Shown: positions 1 through 8,374 of the stretch, one piece after another
Position numbering within the stretch: the first letter of the stretch is position 1
How the letters are laid out: the number at the start of each line of letters is the position of its first letter
Assembly (NCBI GenBank): GCA_017857825.1
Contig: JAFMCK010000005.1
Location: 1-32,803, forward strand
DNA length: 32,803 bases
Direction of reading: 5' to 3'
Origin: Rhodospirillales bacterium
GTDB taxonomy: Bacteria; Pseudomonadota; Alphaproteobacteria; Rhodospirillales; Casp-alpha2
Translations under genes and position numbers: made by a program
The notes under the pieces: generated by a model
What the model was told of the DNA's origin: nothing
The model's database searches: none
The model's input: the letters and a program-made list of their open reading frames with translations, nothing else

Positions 1-384
1 GTTTTGGAATACTGGAAAAATCTTTAGGCCATTCTTCTGTGCGGCGTCCCAGGCGGTCGTCAGCTGATCTGGGCGCATGAACGTTGGCTTTTCCATAATC
101 ACGTGTTTACCGAAATTGGCGAGCATTTCCATGCCGTGCTCAAAGTGCATACCGGACGGTGTGATGACCGCAGCAATATCGATATCGTCGATACTGTGCA
201 ACATTTCGCGATAATCGGTGAACGCCGGGACTCCAAACTGTTTGGCGTAGGCGTTGGCTTTGGACATATCCAAGTCGCACACGGCAGCCAACGAGATACC
301 GTCAACCGCGGTCAACGAGCCACAATGATGACCGGCAATGCGGCCGCACCCGATTAGGGCAACGCGAAGATCTTTATCGGGCAC
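1..384 (-). CDS. Gfo/Idh/MocA-family oxidoreductase, N-terminal part (truncated by left window edge)
   Basis: Minus-strand translation from GTG at 384: VPDKDLRVALIGCGRIAGHHCGSLTAVDGISLAAVCDLDMSKANAYAKQFGVPAFTDYREML...VIMEKPTFM; Rossmann GxGxxG and EKP motif. Missed by the ORF track, which lists other frames here. Confidence 0.9.
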   Translation of the reverse strand, partial: MPDKDLRVALIGCGRIAGHHCGSLTAVDGISLAAVCDLDMSKANAYAKQFGVPAFTDYREMLHSIDDIDIAAVITPSGMHFEHGMEMLANFGKHVIMEKPTFMRPDQLTTAWDAAQKNGLKIFPVFQN

Positions 385-403
385 GTGTTTAGGCCTCCGA
401 TGG

Positions 404-2017
404 CTATGTGTTGAAAGGGGTTTTAGCACCTGTCAAAAGCTGGTTCCAGGCATCGAAGCGCGGATCGCTCAATATCTTGTCCCATTCGACGTTTACAGGC
501 GCTGGGGGCTGCGCGATGATCGACTCTACGGTTTCTAGGGTTGTCGTCGTAAGTGCGACAAAACGAGGTAGGACATTGATCGATATCAAGCCGTCTAATT
601 GAAGCCGAACCGCTGGTACGCCCGCTAGAACCGCGTCCAGGCCCGATGCACCGGACGCGAAAACAACCAACTTTAGCCGAGTTTGCGCGGCTAGCCCGAT
701 GTTTGTTTCTGATAAATTGGCGCGTTCAGGTACAGGCAACGGGTACATGGGGTGCGGCTTAACCAGCACTGTATGACCGGCGTCGGCAAAGCGCGCGGCG
801 ACCTGCAACTGTGCTTGGGCTGCCGTGCGGATCGCCGACAACGGCACAAACACCAACCCATTTGGATCATATGCCGGCGCGTGCCGTGCGAATCGCAAAG
901 CACCCAATATCTGCAATCGATCCGGCGGAGTGCCCCATGCCGCCAACTCGTCGCGGTAGGCCGGGCCATTGCAGGCGATAATGTCGGGCAAGCTGGCGTT
1001 ACCATCAATATTGGTCTTGGCGGCATAATTAAACTGATGCGGCCCGATCACGGTGTGCTGATAACCGATGGTCGTGGTCGGGTGGGCACCAGCGGCGCGG
1101 CAAAGATCACGCTCCCACCCATGGTTTTCCCAAGGCCAACATAGGGTGGCGGGTGCGGCGTCGGCTAAAAAGGCGCGTTGGCAGTGCTGTTGCCAAAAAT
1201 TCATCGCTGGTCCGCCGCCGCTGTTTTCAAGTGCCGCACTGCGCCGGATCAACCAACGCCAGCGACCGTGTTCGATACTGTCGTCCGGCGTCCAAAGCCG
1301 ACAGGGCACCCTCAGCAATACCGCATATCGGCCCCAGGCGTGCAGGCTGGCAGTCCTTGGGTCTGCGCCTAAGCGCTGCGCCGTTTCGTGCCCGGTATCG
1401 GTATGCAGCAACCGCTTTAGGCCTTGGATGCGCTGCATAAGGTCGGCGAAGTACGCATCTTGGCCATCAGCACGGCTATCCGGATGGCCATACACCAAGA
1501 TCACCGATGCGCCTAGCCTCATGCGCGTGCGCATATGGCCGAGCGCGCGCCGCGTGCGTAGCAACGATAAAGCCAACTTCAGGCGTGCCGCATAGCCGCG
1601 TATAAAGCGTTTTAGTGCGATTGGCCAAAGCGGCGGTGGCGTGCCGGCCTGGACGTGATCAATTGATGCCAGATGGCGGAATATCCAGGGATCATCGCAG
1701 ATGACCAAGGTGCGGGGCGCCGCCTTGGCGAGATCTGAACAGATCGTGTGCCAGGCCAACGTGATGCCGAAATCCGATCCGAATGCGCCGCACATCGGCA
1801 TGTGCGCAATTGCGCCGCTGGGCTCTGCCTGTAGGATTTTACCGATCCGCGACCAGTCGTCTCGAATGCCTTCAAAGGCCTGCTCTAGCCGTGGTGCGGT
1901 GTTCGGTGTTTTGAGGGCCAAATCAAGGGATGCGGGCGCATCGGCGTTGATTGTCAGCCATTGATCATAGGTCCCGTGCGCGGGCAAATCCGTTGTGGTT
2001 GTCAGCAGGATGCTCAT
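404..2017 (-). CDS. Large surface-carbohydrate biosynthesis protein, GT-B/CDP-glycerol-transferase-like
   Basis: 537 aa ORF; motifs WPWENHGWERDL, GYQHTVIGPHQFNY, VLVKPHPMYPLP, FASGASGLDAVLAGVPAVRL resemble GT-B C-terminal donor-binding region. Confidence 0.65.
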   Translation of the reverse strand: MSILLTTTTDLPAHGTYDQWLTINADAPASLDLALKTPNTAPRLEQAFEGIRDDWSRIGKILQAEPSGAIAHMPMCGAFGSDFGITLAWHTICSDLAKAAPRTLVICDDPWIFRHLASIDHVQAGTPPPLWPIALKRFIRGYAARLKLALSLLRTRRALGHMRTRMRLGASVILVYGHPDSRADGQDAYFADLMQRIQGLKRLLHTDTGHETAQRLGADPRTASLHAWGRYAVLLRVPCRLWTPDDSIEHGRWRWLIRRSAALENSGGGPAMNFWQQHCQRAFLADAAPATLCWPWENHGWERDLCRAAGAHPTTTIGYQHTVIGPHQFNYAAKTNIDGNASLPDIIACNGPAYRDELAAWGTPPDRLQILGALRFARHAPAYDPNGLVFVPLSAIRTAAQAQLQVAARFADAGHTVLVKPHPMYPLPVPERANLSETNIGLAAQTRLKLVVFASGASGLDAVLAGVPAVRLQLDGLISINVLPRFVALTTTTLETVESIIAQPPAPVNVEWDKILSDPRFDAWNQLLTGAKTPFNT

Positions 2018-2063
2018 CGTTTTGTGCGGCTTTTCACGTGCGGATTGAAAGCTGCCGCCGGAT

Positions 2064-3080
2064 GTGCGATTTTCCCCGCCATTCCCGCGCAGTTATTTTG
2101 GATCAAAATCTGTGACATTAAATTCTGACTTGTCCCTGGACGCCGTTCGCGACGCGATTGAAGCGACCGAAGCCACCCCGTTGTTGATTGATGCCCGCGA
2201 CCGAGGGCTTACCGGTATTTCCGGTTTGAAAACGGTGGGTCTGTTACAGCGTTTGGCGCGCGCTGCCGAAGGCCATGATAGCTGCTATCTTGAAATTGGC
2301 GTGTTTCAAGGGCTGACGCTGGTTTCCAGTGCGCTGGCGGCGCCCACGTTACCGTGTTTCGGGATTGATAATTTTCGCATCCTGGACCCTGAAGGCACTA
2401 ACAAAAGCATTGTCGACCAGCGGTTGAACGATTTTGCGACGACCAACGCGCACTTGATCAATATGGACTTCGAAGATGCGTTGGCGGGTTTGCTTGCGCA
2501 AACGGACGACCAGAAAGTGTCGGTCTATTTTGTTGACGGGCCGCATGATTATCGCAGCCAGTTGGTGTGTTTGTTGGCGGCAAAGCCGCTGTTGGCACCG
2601 GGTGCCGTGATCGTGATCGATGATGCGAACTATCCTGCTGTCCGCCAGGCCACCTATGACTTCTTGACCAGCCATCCGGATTTTGCGCTGATGTTTGAAG
2701 CCTATACCGATGCGCATCCGGCGAATTTGGATGCCGCGACGTTGGCGGCTGCAGAAAACGGCTGGCTCAATGGTGTTAACGTGATAGTTCATGACCCGGC
2801 GCACTGGGTGGACCGTACGTTGCCGCCGGTTTCGGAAGATCGGACGTTGTATTTCAACGATTGGCTTGTCCATCGTTTGGCACTAGCCGAGCTTGCACCG
2901 CAAGCGTTGGCCTTGGCACATGCCGTCGTCGATGGCGCAGATGCCAAAGCCGAATCCACAGCCCTGAAAGCGGCTTATACGTCGTTGGCGCCAACCGCCG
3001 AAGCGCGCTCGCGTGATCGCAATACCTATAGTGCCGGTCTAACTTCTGGCCACCTCGCCAATATCAAAGCCGCAGGCTAA
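2064..3080 (+). CDS. Class I SAM-dependent methyltransferase-like protein (Methyltransf_24 style)
   Basis: 338 aa ORF; YLEIGVFQGLTLVSSAL ... VYFVDGPHDYRSQLVCLLAAKPLLAPGAVIVIDDANYPAVRQA. Only plus-strand gene inside the minus-strand run; the true start may be an internal GTG near residue 17. Confidence 0.75.
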   Translation: MRFSPPFPRSYFGSKSVTLNSDLSLDAVRDAIEATEATPLLIDARDRGLTGISGLKTVGLLQRLARAAEGHDSCYLEIGVFQGLTLVSSALAAPTLPCFGIDNFRILDPEGTNKSIVDQRLNDFATTNAHLINMDFEDALAGLLAQTDDQKVSVYFVDGPHDYRSQLVCLLAAKPLLAPGAVIVIDDANYPAVRQATYDFLTSHPDFALMFEAYTDAHPANLDAATLAAAENGWLNGVNVIVHDPAHWVDRTLPPVSEDRTLYFNDWLVHRLALAELAPQALALAHAVVDGADAKAESTALKAAYTSLAPTAEARSRDRNTYSAGLTSGHLANIKAAG

Positions 3081-3085
3081 ACTTT

Positions 3086-3886
3086 TTACAGCCAGTCGCC
3101 GCCGGTCAGCGGGATCATCTGGCCGGTGATGAATTGCGCCCAGCCCGACAATAAAAAGGTCATCAAGGCGGCGGCTTCATCGACGTGGCCCGGGCGTTTT
3201 AGGGGCACCATTTCTGCGCGGGCTTTCATGTCTGCATCCGTTTTGTCGTGCCAGCGCCCATGAAAGCCACTGTCGATGTAGCCGAACCTGAGCCCATTGA
3301 CCAACACCCCTGCGGGTGCTCCTTCGCGGGCCAAACCTTCGACCATACATTCGGTGCCGCGTTTGGCGATAGCATACGGAAAGCTCATGGCGCTGCCGCC
3401 GTGGATTGCCGATTCGGTTCCGGTTAAAAGAATACGCCCGCCGCGTTTGTTGTCCTGCATGTGCTGCATGGCGGCACGGGCCAAAAAGAACGGCTGGTTT
3501 AAATTGACGTCTATATCGCGCGCCCAGTCGGTATCTGGCATGTCTTTCCAATGGCCGCTGAAATGGATGCCGCCGCTAAGCACCACCAAAGCATCAATGC
3601 CGCCCGCTTCGGTGACGAATTCATGTACCAGCGCAACGCAATCATGGGCGCTGCTAAAAGCCTTGTTCAGATGGACCATGCGCGGATCATTGGACGGATG
3701 ACGCTTACTGGCCCCATGCGCGCCGATCCGGCAGTCGGGTCCTTGCAGCAGCATATCGACGAGCGCGCGGCCAAGCCCACCCGACGCGCCGGTCACTAAA
3801 ATACGCATCCCAGGGTCAATGGTGGGAATCCAATCAGGTGCTGTGAACGGGATCATTGTCTGCGTGCCTTTATGCGTTACTGCCAT
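3086..3886 (-). CDS. Short-chain dehydrogenase/reductase
   Basis: TGASGGLG cofactor motif, YAIAK catalytic motif, C-terminal TGQMIPLTGGDWL. Likely start at internal Met (MIPFTAPDW, about 3856). Confidence 0.85.
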   Translation of the reverse strand: MAVTHKGTQTMIPFTAPDWIPTIDPGMRILVTGASGGLGRALVDMLLQGPDCRIGAHGASKRHPSNDPRMVHLNKAFSSAHDCVALVHEFVTEAGGIDALVVLSGGIHFSGHWKDMPDTDWARDIDVNLNQPFFLARAAMQHMQDNKRGGRILLTGTESAIHGGSAMSFPYAIAKRGTECMVEGLAREGAPAGVLVNGLRFGYIDSGFHGRWHDKTDADMKARAEMVPLKRPGHVDEAAALMTFLLSGWAQFITGQMIPLTGGDWL

Positions 3887-4691
3887 AGACAGATTTTAAA
3901 TACGTTGCCGATTGCCGCACAGGACCCAACGCGTCCGTTGTGTCGACCATGCGTTGTTCGATCGAAATAAACCCTTCATAACCGACGTTCTTTAAAATTG
4001 CGGCAAAGCCGGCATGGTCTATTTCATCGGTGCTGCCAAGAATGCCAAGCCCTGGTTCGTTGACGTGGACGTGTTTTAAGTACGGCTTTGCGCATGCGGC
4101 GATCTCTGGCGTCATCTCGGCGTTTTCGGCGATCCCTTTGGCGTCGAGGTGCAACCCGACACTCGGCACCGCCAACGCTGTGACAAGTTTTTCGGCATCG
4201 ATCACCGAGTTGAGGAAATCACTGTCTTTCGGGCCTAACGGTTCAAAACAAAAACACGTGCCGTGAGTATTGATGCGCGCGTCTAACTCTTGAAAAAAGT
4301 CGATGGCATAGGCGTTGGCGTCGGCAAGGCTACGGCCATGACGCCATCGCCCCGCCCCCCAGATCAGTGTTTTTCCGCCAAGGTCGCGACAGATAGCAGA
4401 TAAATGCGTCATAAAATCAAGCACGCGTGCGCGGTCCGCCGACTCGGCAAAAAGGCCCATATCTTTTTGATCAAACAAAAGCGAATGTAGCCCTAAAATT
4501 TCGAGACCCGCCGCTTCGACATCGTGGCGATAGCGCGTCACCATGGCCGGTGTTAAGCCGTGCCATGTGTCTTGCCACACCCGACTAGGCGCGACCTCAA
4601 GCCCCGCAAAGCCGAGCTCGGCCAACGTCGGCAATTCGTGCAGATGGGAAAACGCTGTCAGTGCAATGTTTGAAATGGCGAATTGGCTCAT
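3870..4691 (-). CDS. Sugar phosphate isomerase/epimerase-like TIM-barrel protein (AP endonuclease 2 fold)
   Basis: 273 aa; FAISNIALTAF, FEPLGPKDSDFLNS, LHLDAKG, HVHVNEPG, GYEGFISIEQR typical of xylose isomerase-like TIM barrels. Its ATG overlaps the upstream stop (ATGA at 4691-4688). Confidence 0.82.
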   Translation of the reverse strand: MSQFAISNIALTAFSHLHELPTLAELGFAGLEVAPSRVWQDTWHGLTPAMVTRYRHDVEAAGLEILGLHSLLFDQKDMGLFAESADRARVLDFMTHLSAICRDLGGKTLIWGAGRWRHGRSLADANAYAIDFFQELDARINTHGTCFCFEPLGPKDSDFLNSVIDAEKLVTALAVPSVGLHLDAKGIAENAEMTPEIAACAKPYLKHVHVNEPGLGILGSTDEIDHAGFAAILKNVGYEGFISIEQRMVDTTDALGPVRQSATYLKSVYGSNA

Positions 4692-6469
4692 AAGTTGCCA
4701 AGCTCGACGAGGCGTTTAAAGCCGGGTTGGGTTTTGACTAGGTCTTCAAACGACCCTTTGCCGGCAATTTTACCGGCGTCGAAATATAAAATGTAGTCGC
4801 AGTCGCGAAGCGTCGAAAGCCGATGGGCGATGATGATGATGGTTTTGCTGCCCCGAAACGCATTGATCGCTTCGGTGATTTGGGCTTCGGTTTCGTTATC
4901 GACGGCTGACGTCGCTTCGTCGAGAATCAGAATGCTCGGGTTAAGATAGAGCGCGCGTGCGATGCCGATACGTTGCCGCTGACCCCCGGACAAGCGCACA
5001 CCTTTTTCGTTCAACCGGGTATCTAGCCCTGCGTCCATCTTTTTGATCGTGTCTGTTAAGCGGGCACTGTTGATGGCCGCCCAAACGGCAACATCGTCGA
5101 TCAACGCGTCTTCGACACCGAACGCAATATTGCGGCGCACGGTATCGTCAATGACCGATACCAGTTGCGGCACAAAGCCGATCTTTTTCGGTGGTGCAAT
5201 ATCTGTAACGTGGGTCCCGTCAACGATGACGTCGCCGCGCTGTGGAGAAATCAGACCTAGAATAATTTCAACTGTTGTCGATTTGCCGGCACCCGAAGAT
5301 CCTGCCAGCCCGACGATGTCACCATGTTTGACGACAAGATTAATGTCCTCAATCGACGGCTTATAGACGCTGGGATAGGTAAAGCTGACACCTGATAGCG
5401 CAATCGCGTCTTCGCCGGGCGCGGCATGTTCTATGTCAGCAGGCCGCGTATCAAGTTTGCGTTGCCAGTCGTCCGCCGCCACCATTTCGGCATGCAACAG
5501 TTGTATGATCTTGGTGCGGCGCGTCAGCTCTGACAAATTGGCGAGAATACGATTTGCCGACGGTAACAATCGAATGGCTGCGATCCCGAATATACTGACA
5601 ATGGCGGCATTATCAGCGGCACTGGCATCGGTCGTATCGGCCCAAATGACAAAGATACCGATCCCGGCAACAAGAATACTTTCCAAGACGAGGCGGGTGC
5701 CGCTCAGGTTTATGCTGGCGAGGCTTTGCAGCCGGCCACGGCGAAATACCGAGACGCTATAGCGATGTACGAAATGATCTTGATATCCGTAAACCAGGAT
5801 TTCTTTGATGGCGTTAAATGTCTCTTTCGCCAGGGTTAGCGCGCCCACTTCGAGGGTATACGCTTCTGCACCCCACCGACGAAACAGGGGGCTGACCAAC
5901 TTATGATATGTGAACGCGACGACCAATAAAGACACACCGGCTACGAGTGTCACCTTGGGTTGCGTGGCGATCAGTAGGCCGAGCGTTACAGTCGTCAATA
6001 AGAGGTCGAGCAGGGTTTCAAGCATCAGGCGTATCGAATCAAAGCCCGTGGGTGCACTGCTTGAAAGGTGATTAAGAAATTCACCGGTATTGCGCTGTAA
6101 GTATTGTTTGTAAGGCTGATGCAGATAATGCCGGTAAAGGCGCACCAAAAATGCCGACATGGCGTCATAGGCAATGCGCGCCGTGAAATAGTTCAACGCC
6201 ATCAAGACGACGTTTTTTAAAACCACAAATATGACGATAAATGCGGCGACCTTCGCGAGTTCAAAGTTATTTAGAAACGCATAGGCTGATTTCATCGGCC
6301 CTAACGTCGGCTCACTGGCACCGAGCAGCACATTGACTAGACTGACGAGCAGGGCCAAACTGCCAAGTTCAAGTAAGCTTGCAGCGCCCATCAATGGGAG
6401 GATCGCAAGTATTCTCATCCTTCCATTCCGGTTTGGAAGGGCAAACAGCATTTTAACTAAATTGAACAA
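4688..6469 (-). CDS. ABC transporter, fused permease/ATPase (PglK/MsbA-like lipid-linked glycan flippase candidate)
   Basis: 593 aa; Walker A GSSGAGKSTTVEIILGL, signature LSGGQRQRIGIARAL, Walker B SILILDEATSAVD, H-loop IIAHRLSTL; N-terminal membrane segments. Confidence 0.93.
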   Translation of the reverse strand: MFNLVKMLFALPNRNGRMRILAILPLMGAASLLELGSLALLVSLVNVLLGASEPTLGPMKSAYAFLNNFELAKVAAFIVIFVVLKNVVLMALNYFTARIAYDAMSAFLVRLYRHYLHQPYKQYLQRNTGEFLNHLSSSAPTGFDSIRLMLETLLDLLLTTVTLGLLIATQPKVTLVAGVSLLVVAFTYHKLVSPLFRRWGAEAYTLEVGALTLAKETFNAIKEILVYGYQDHFVHRYSVSVFRRGRLQSLASINLSGTRLVLESILVAGIGIFVIWADTTDASAADNAAIVSIFGIAAIRLLPSANRILANLSELTRRTKIIQLLHAEMVAADDWQRKLDTRPADIEHAAPGEDAIALSGVSFTYPSVYKPSIEDINLVVKHGDIVGLAGSSGAGKSTTVEIILGLISPQRGDVIVDGTHVTDIAPPKKIGFVPQLVSVIDDTVRRNIAFGVEDALIDDVAVWAAINSARLTDTIKKMDAGLDTRLNEKGVRLSGGQRQRIGIARALYLNPSILILDEATSAVDNETEAQITEAINAFRGSKTIIIIAHRLSTLRDCDYILYFDAGKIAGKGSFEDLVKTQPGFKRLVELGNL

Positions 6470-6518
6470 TAGACCTCACGTCTATGGGCTAAATAAATGC
6501 GCAGATTTGCGTTTGAAA

Positions 6519-7232
6519 TCATTCACCACCGGCAATGGCAATTATCTCGCCGGTCGCAAAACCATTTTGATCTGAACCATAAAAATATACTGCGCGGGCA
6601 ATATCGTCGGTGCTTGCCGCGCGTGCGGCCGGGATCATTTTGACCCGGTCACTCAGCCGCTTCGATGGGTCGTGATCATGAAATTTGGTGTCTGTGACGC
6701 CAACCCGAAGCGTGTTGATAAATACATTATCGCCCGCCCATTTTTTATAATCGTTGGGAATGAATTCGAGAAGATGCTTCGACACTGCGTAATTGAAACT
6801 GTTGCTGCCACCGCGAAATTTTACACCGATGCTACCGATATTGACGATACGGCCCCATTGCCGTGATTGCATCTGCGGCGCAAGTTCTTGGATGAGCCTG
6901 AACGTCGGCCACGAATTGGTTACGATCGCTGATAAAAAATCGTCAACATTTACATCTTCAAATCGACCCGGGAAAAAATTACCGGATAGATTGATCAGAA
7001 CATCACATTGCGAAATTTGGGCCTGGTTTTCAGAAATGAAGGTTTCCAATCCTTTTGGCGTCGCAAAGTCGCCTTGCGCGGTGATGGACGCCGAATTTTC
7101 TGAAATTAACGACTCTAACGCGGCATTTTGCGTGCGAAAGTGGCCAAGCACCGAAAACCCCGAATTAAGGTAAAGCTTAGTGACCGCAAGACCTATGTCT
7201 GAACTGGCGCCTGTGATTAAGACCTTTCGCAT
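6519..7232 (-). CDS. Short-chain dehydrogenase/reductase
   Basis: 237 aa; TGASSDIG, NLSGNFF, FNYAVSKH, ATGEIIAIAGGE. Confidence 0.87.
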   Translation of the reverse strand: MRKVLITGASSDIGLAVTKLYLNSGFSVLGHFRTQNAALESLISENSASITAQGDFATPKGLETFISENQAQISQCDVLINLSGNFFPGRFEDVNVDDFLSAIVTNSWPTFRLIQELAPQMQSRQWGRIVNIGSIGVKFRGGSNSFNYAVSKHLLEFIPNDYKKWAGDNVFINTLRVGVTDTKFHDHDPSKRLSDRVKMIPAARAASTDDIARAVYFYGSDQNGFATGEIIAIAGGE

Positions 7233-7244
7233 CTTTGCACCCGA

Positions 7245-8135
7245 TCAAGAAGCCTCGATAATTTTTTGCCAAGCTTTTGCATGTTCCGCTCCCATGAGCG
7301 TCCCTTTAACATCGCAACGTTGACAGGGGGCCTTTGTGCGATCGCCACAATTTAACAACTTTCGCGCTTCCATGAAATTATCGCCACACCAAACATCCAT
7401 GAATGATTGATTGTTCATGTTGCCGACGACTTTAGACTTATTCCAATCGTGAGAGCACAATAAAACGTCACCATTGTAGTCCATAAAAAATGTATAGCTT
7501 GGATAGTAGCACGGCGTTTTTAGCGGCTCGACTACGTCACTAATGGCGAATTCTGCTTTCGACATGGCACCGCCACGATTGCTGAGTGTGATGCCGAAGT
7601 CTTGTTCAGGCGGAAGGTAGCGATGTCGAATGACGAATTGACCATCATTCAGTCCGGCATCAATGCACATTTTCTCAAACCGCTCGGCGTCTTCAGCACT
7701 GTCGTACACACTTATCAGTATCGTCGTCAGCCCACTGTCGATAAGACGTAATAAACGGTTTTTGTTGAGCACGTCGCCGTTCGTGACCATTTCAATGCGC
7801 GCATTAGGGACATGTGTCGCAACTGTTTTGATGTGATCGTATATTTTTTTGTCTAACAGCGGCTCGACAAAACCTGAAAATAAAACAATGCCATCATAGG
7901 CAACCTCGCCCAACTCTCGCATAAGTTTTTCCAAGAGTTTTGGTGAAAGAAATTCTTTGATATCCGGATAATCTGGATCACTTCTGGGGCAAAAAGAGCA
8001 AACCCGATTGCACGTTCCAGACTCGCTAATTTCAACGACGCCAGGTAGAGGCGTCTGCAAATCAGGCTGACGCTCTAGCGCTTTGGAAATATGCGAGGAT
8101 TTCCGCGGGATCGCAGGATCAAAGAAATAATCCAT
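7245..8135 (-). CDS. Radical SAM protein with SPASM-like C-terminal cysteines
   Basis: CNRVCSFC (CX3CX2C) and C-terminal Cys cluster CYYPSYTFFMDYNGDVLLCSHDW...CGDRTKAPCQRC. ATG at 8135 (MDYFFDPAIPRK) has AGGTG 8 nt upstream; the ORF track extends to a TTG at 8336. Confidence 0.88.
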   Translation of the reverse strand: MDYFFDPAIPRKSSHISKALERQPDLQTPLPGVVEISESGTCNRVCSFCPRSDPDYPDIKEFLSPKLLEKLMRELGEVAYDGIVLFSGFVEPLLDKKIYDHIKTVATHVPNARIEMVTNGDVLNKNRLLRLIDSGLTTILISVYDSAEDAERFEKMCIDAGLNDGQFVIRHRYLPPEQDFGITLSNRGGAMSKAEFAISDVVEPLKTPCYYPSYTFFMDYNGDVLLCSHDWNKSKVVGNMNNQSFMDVWCGDNFMEARKLLNCGDRTKAPCQRCDVKGTLMGAEHAKAWQKIIEAS

Positions 8136-8374
8136 AGTTCTAACACCTAAAAAGTTCAATTTCTGAAGAAGATAGTCTGTCGTTTGTCCGAACATGTAAA
8201 TTGTTGGTACACATCGGGATGTTTGCATTCTGCCTCGGTTGATCTTGATGGCGTATGCACCAGATAACCGCGACACGCGCCCGCCACACTTTGATTGTCG
8301 CGGCGCAATTTGGTCAATTAATGTGCTTTCAACCAATGCACTGTCAACACATTCACGCCAGCGATGCGCGGGCT

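Noticed and set aside
1068-1595. 175-aa plus-strand ORF
   Set aside because: Antisense to the 537-aa gene; Arg/Cys/Ser-rich shadow ORF.
2349-2873. 174-aa minus-strand ORF
   Set aside because: Antisense shadow of the 2064-3080 methyltransferase-like gene.
6828-6842. GCTACCGAT (minus strand ATCGGTAGC), a second ops-like core
   Set aside because: Lies inside SDR coding sequence, matches only GGTAGC plus one flanking base, and has no adjacent hairpin; expected by chance.
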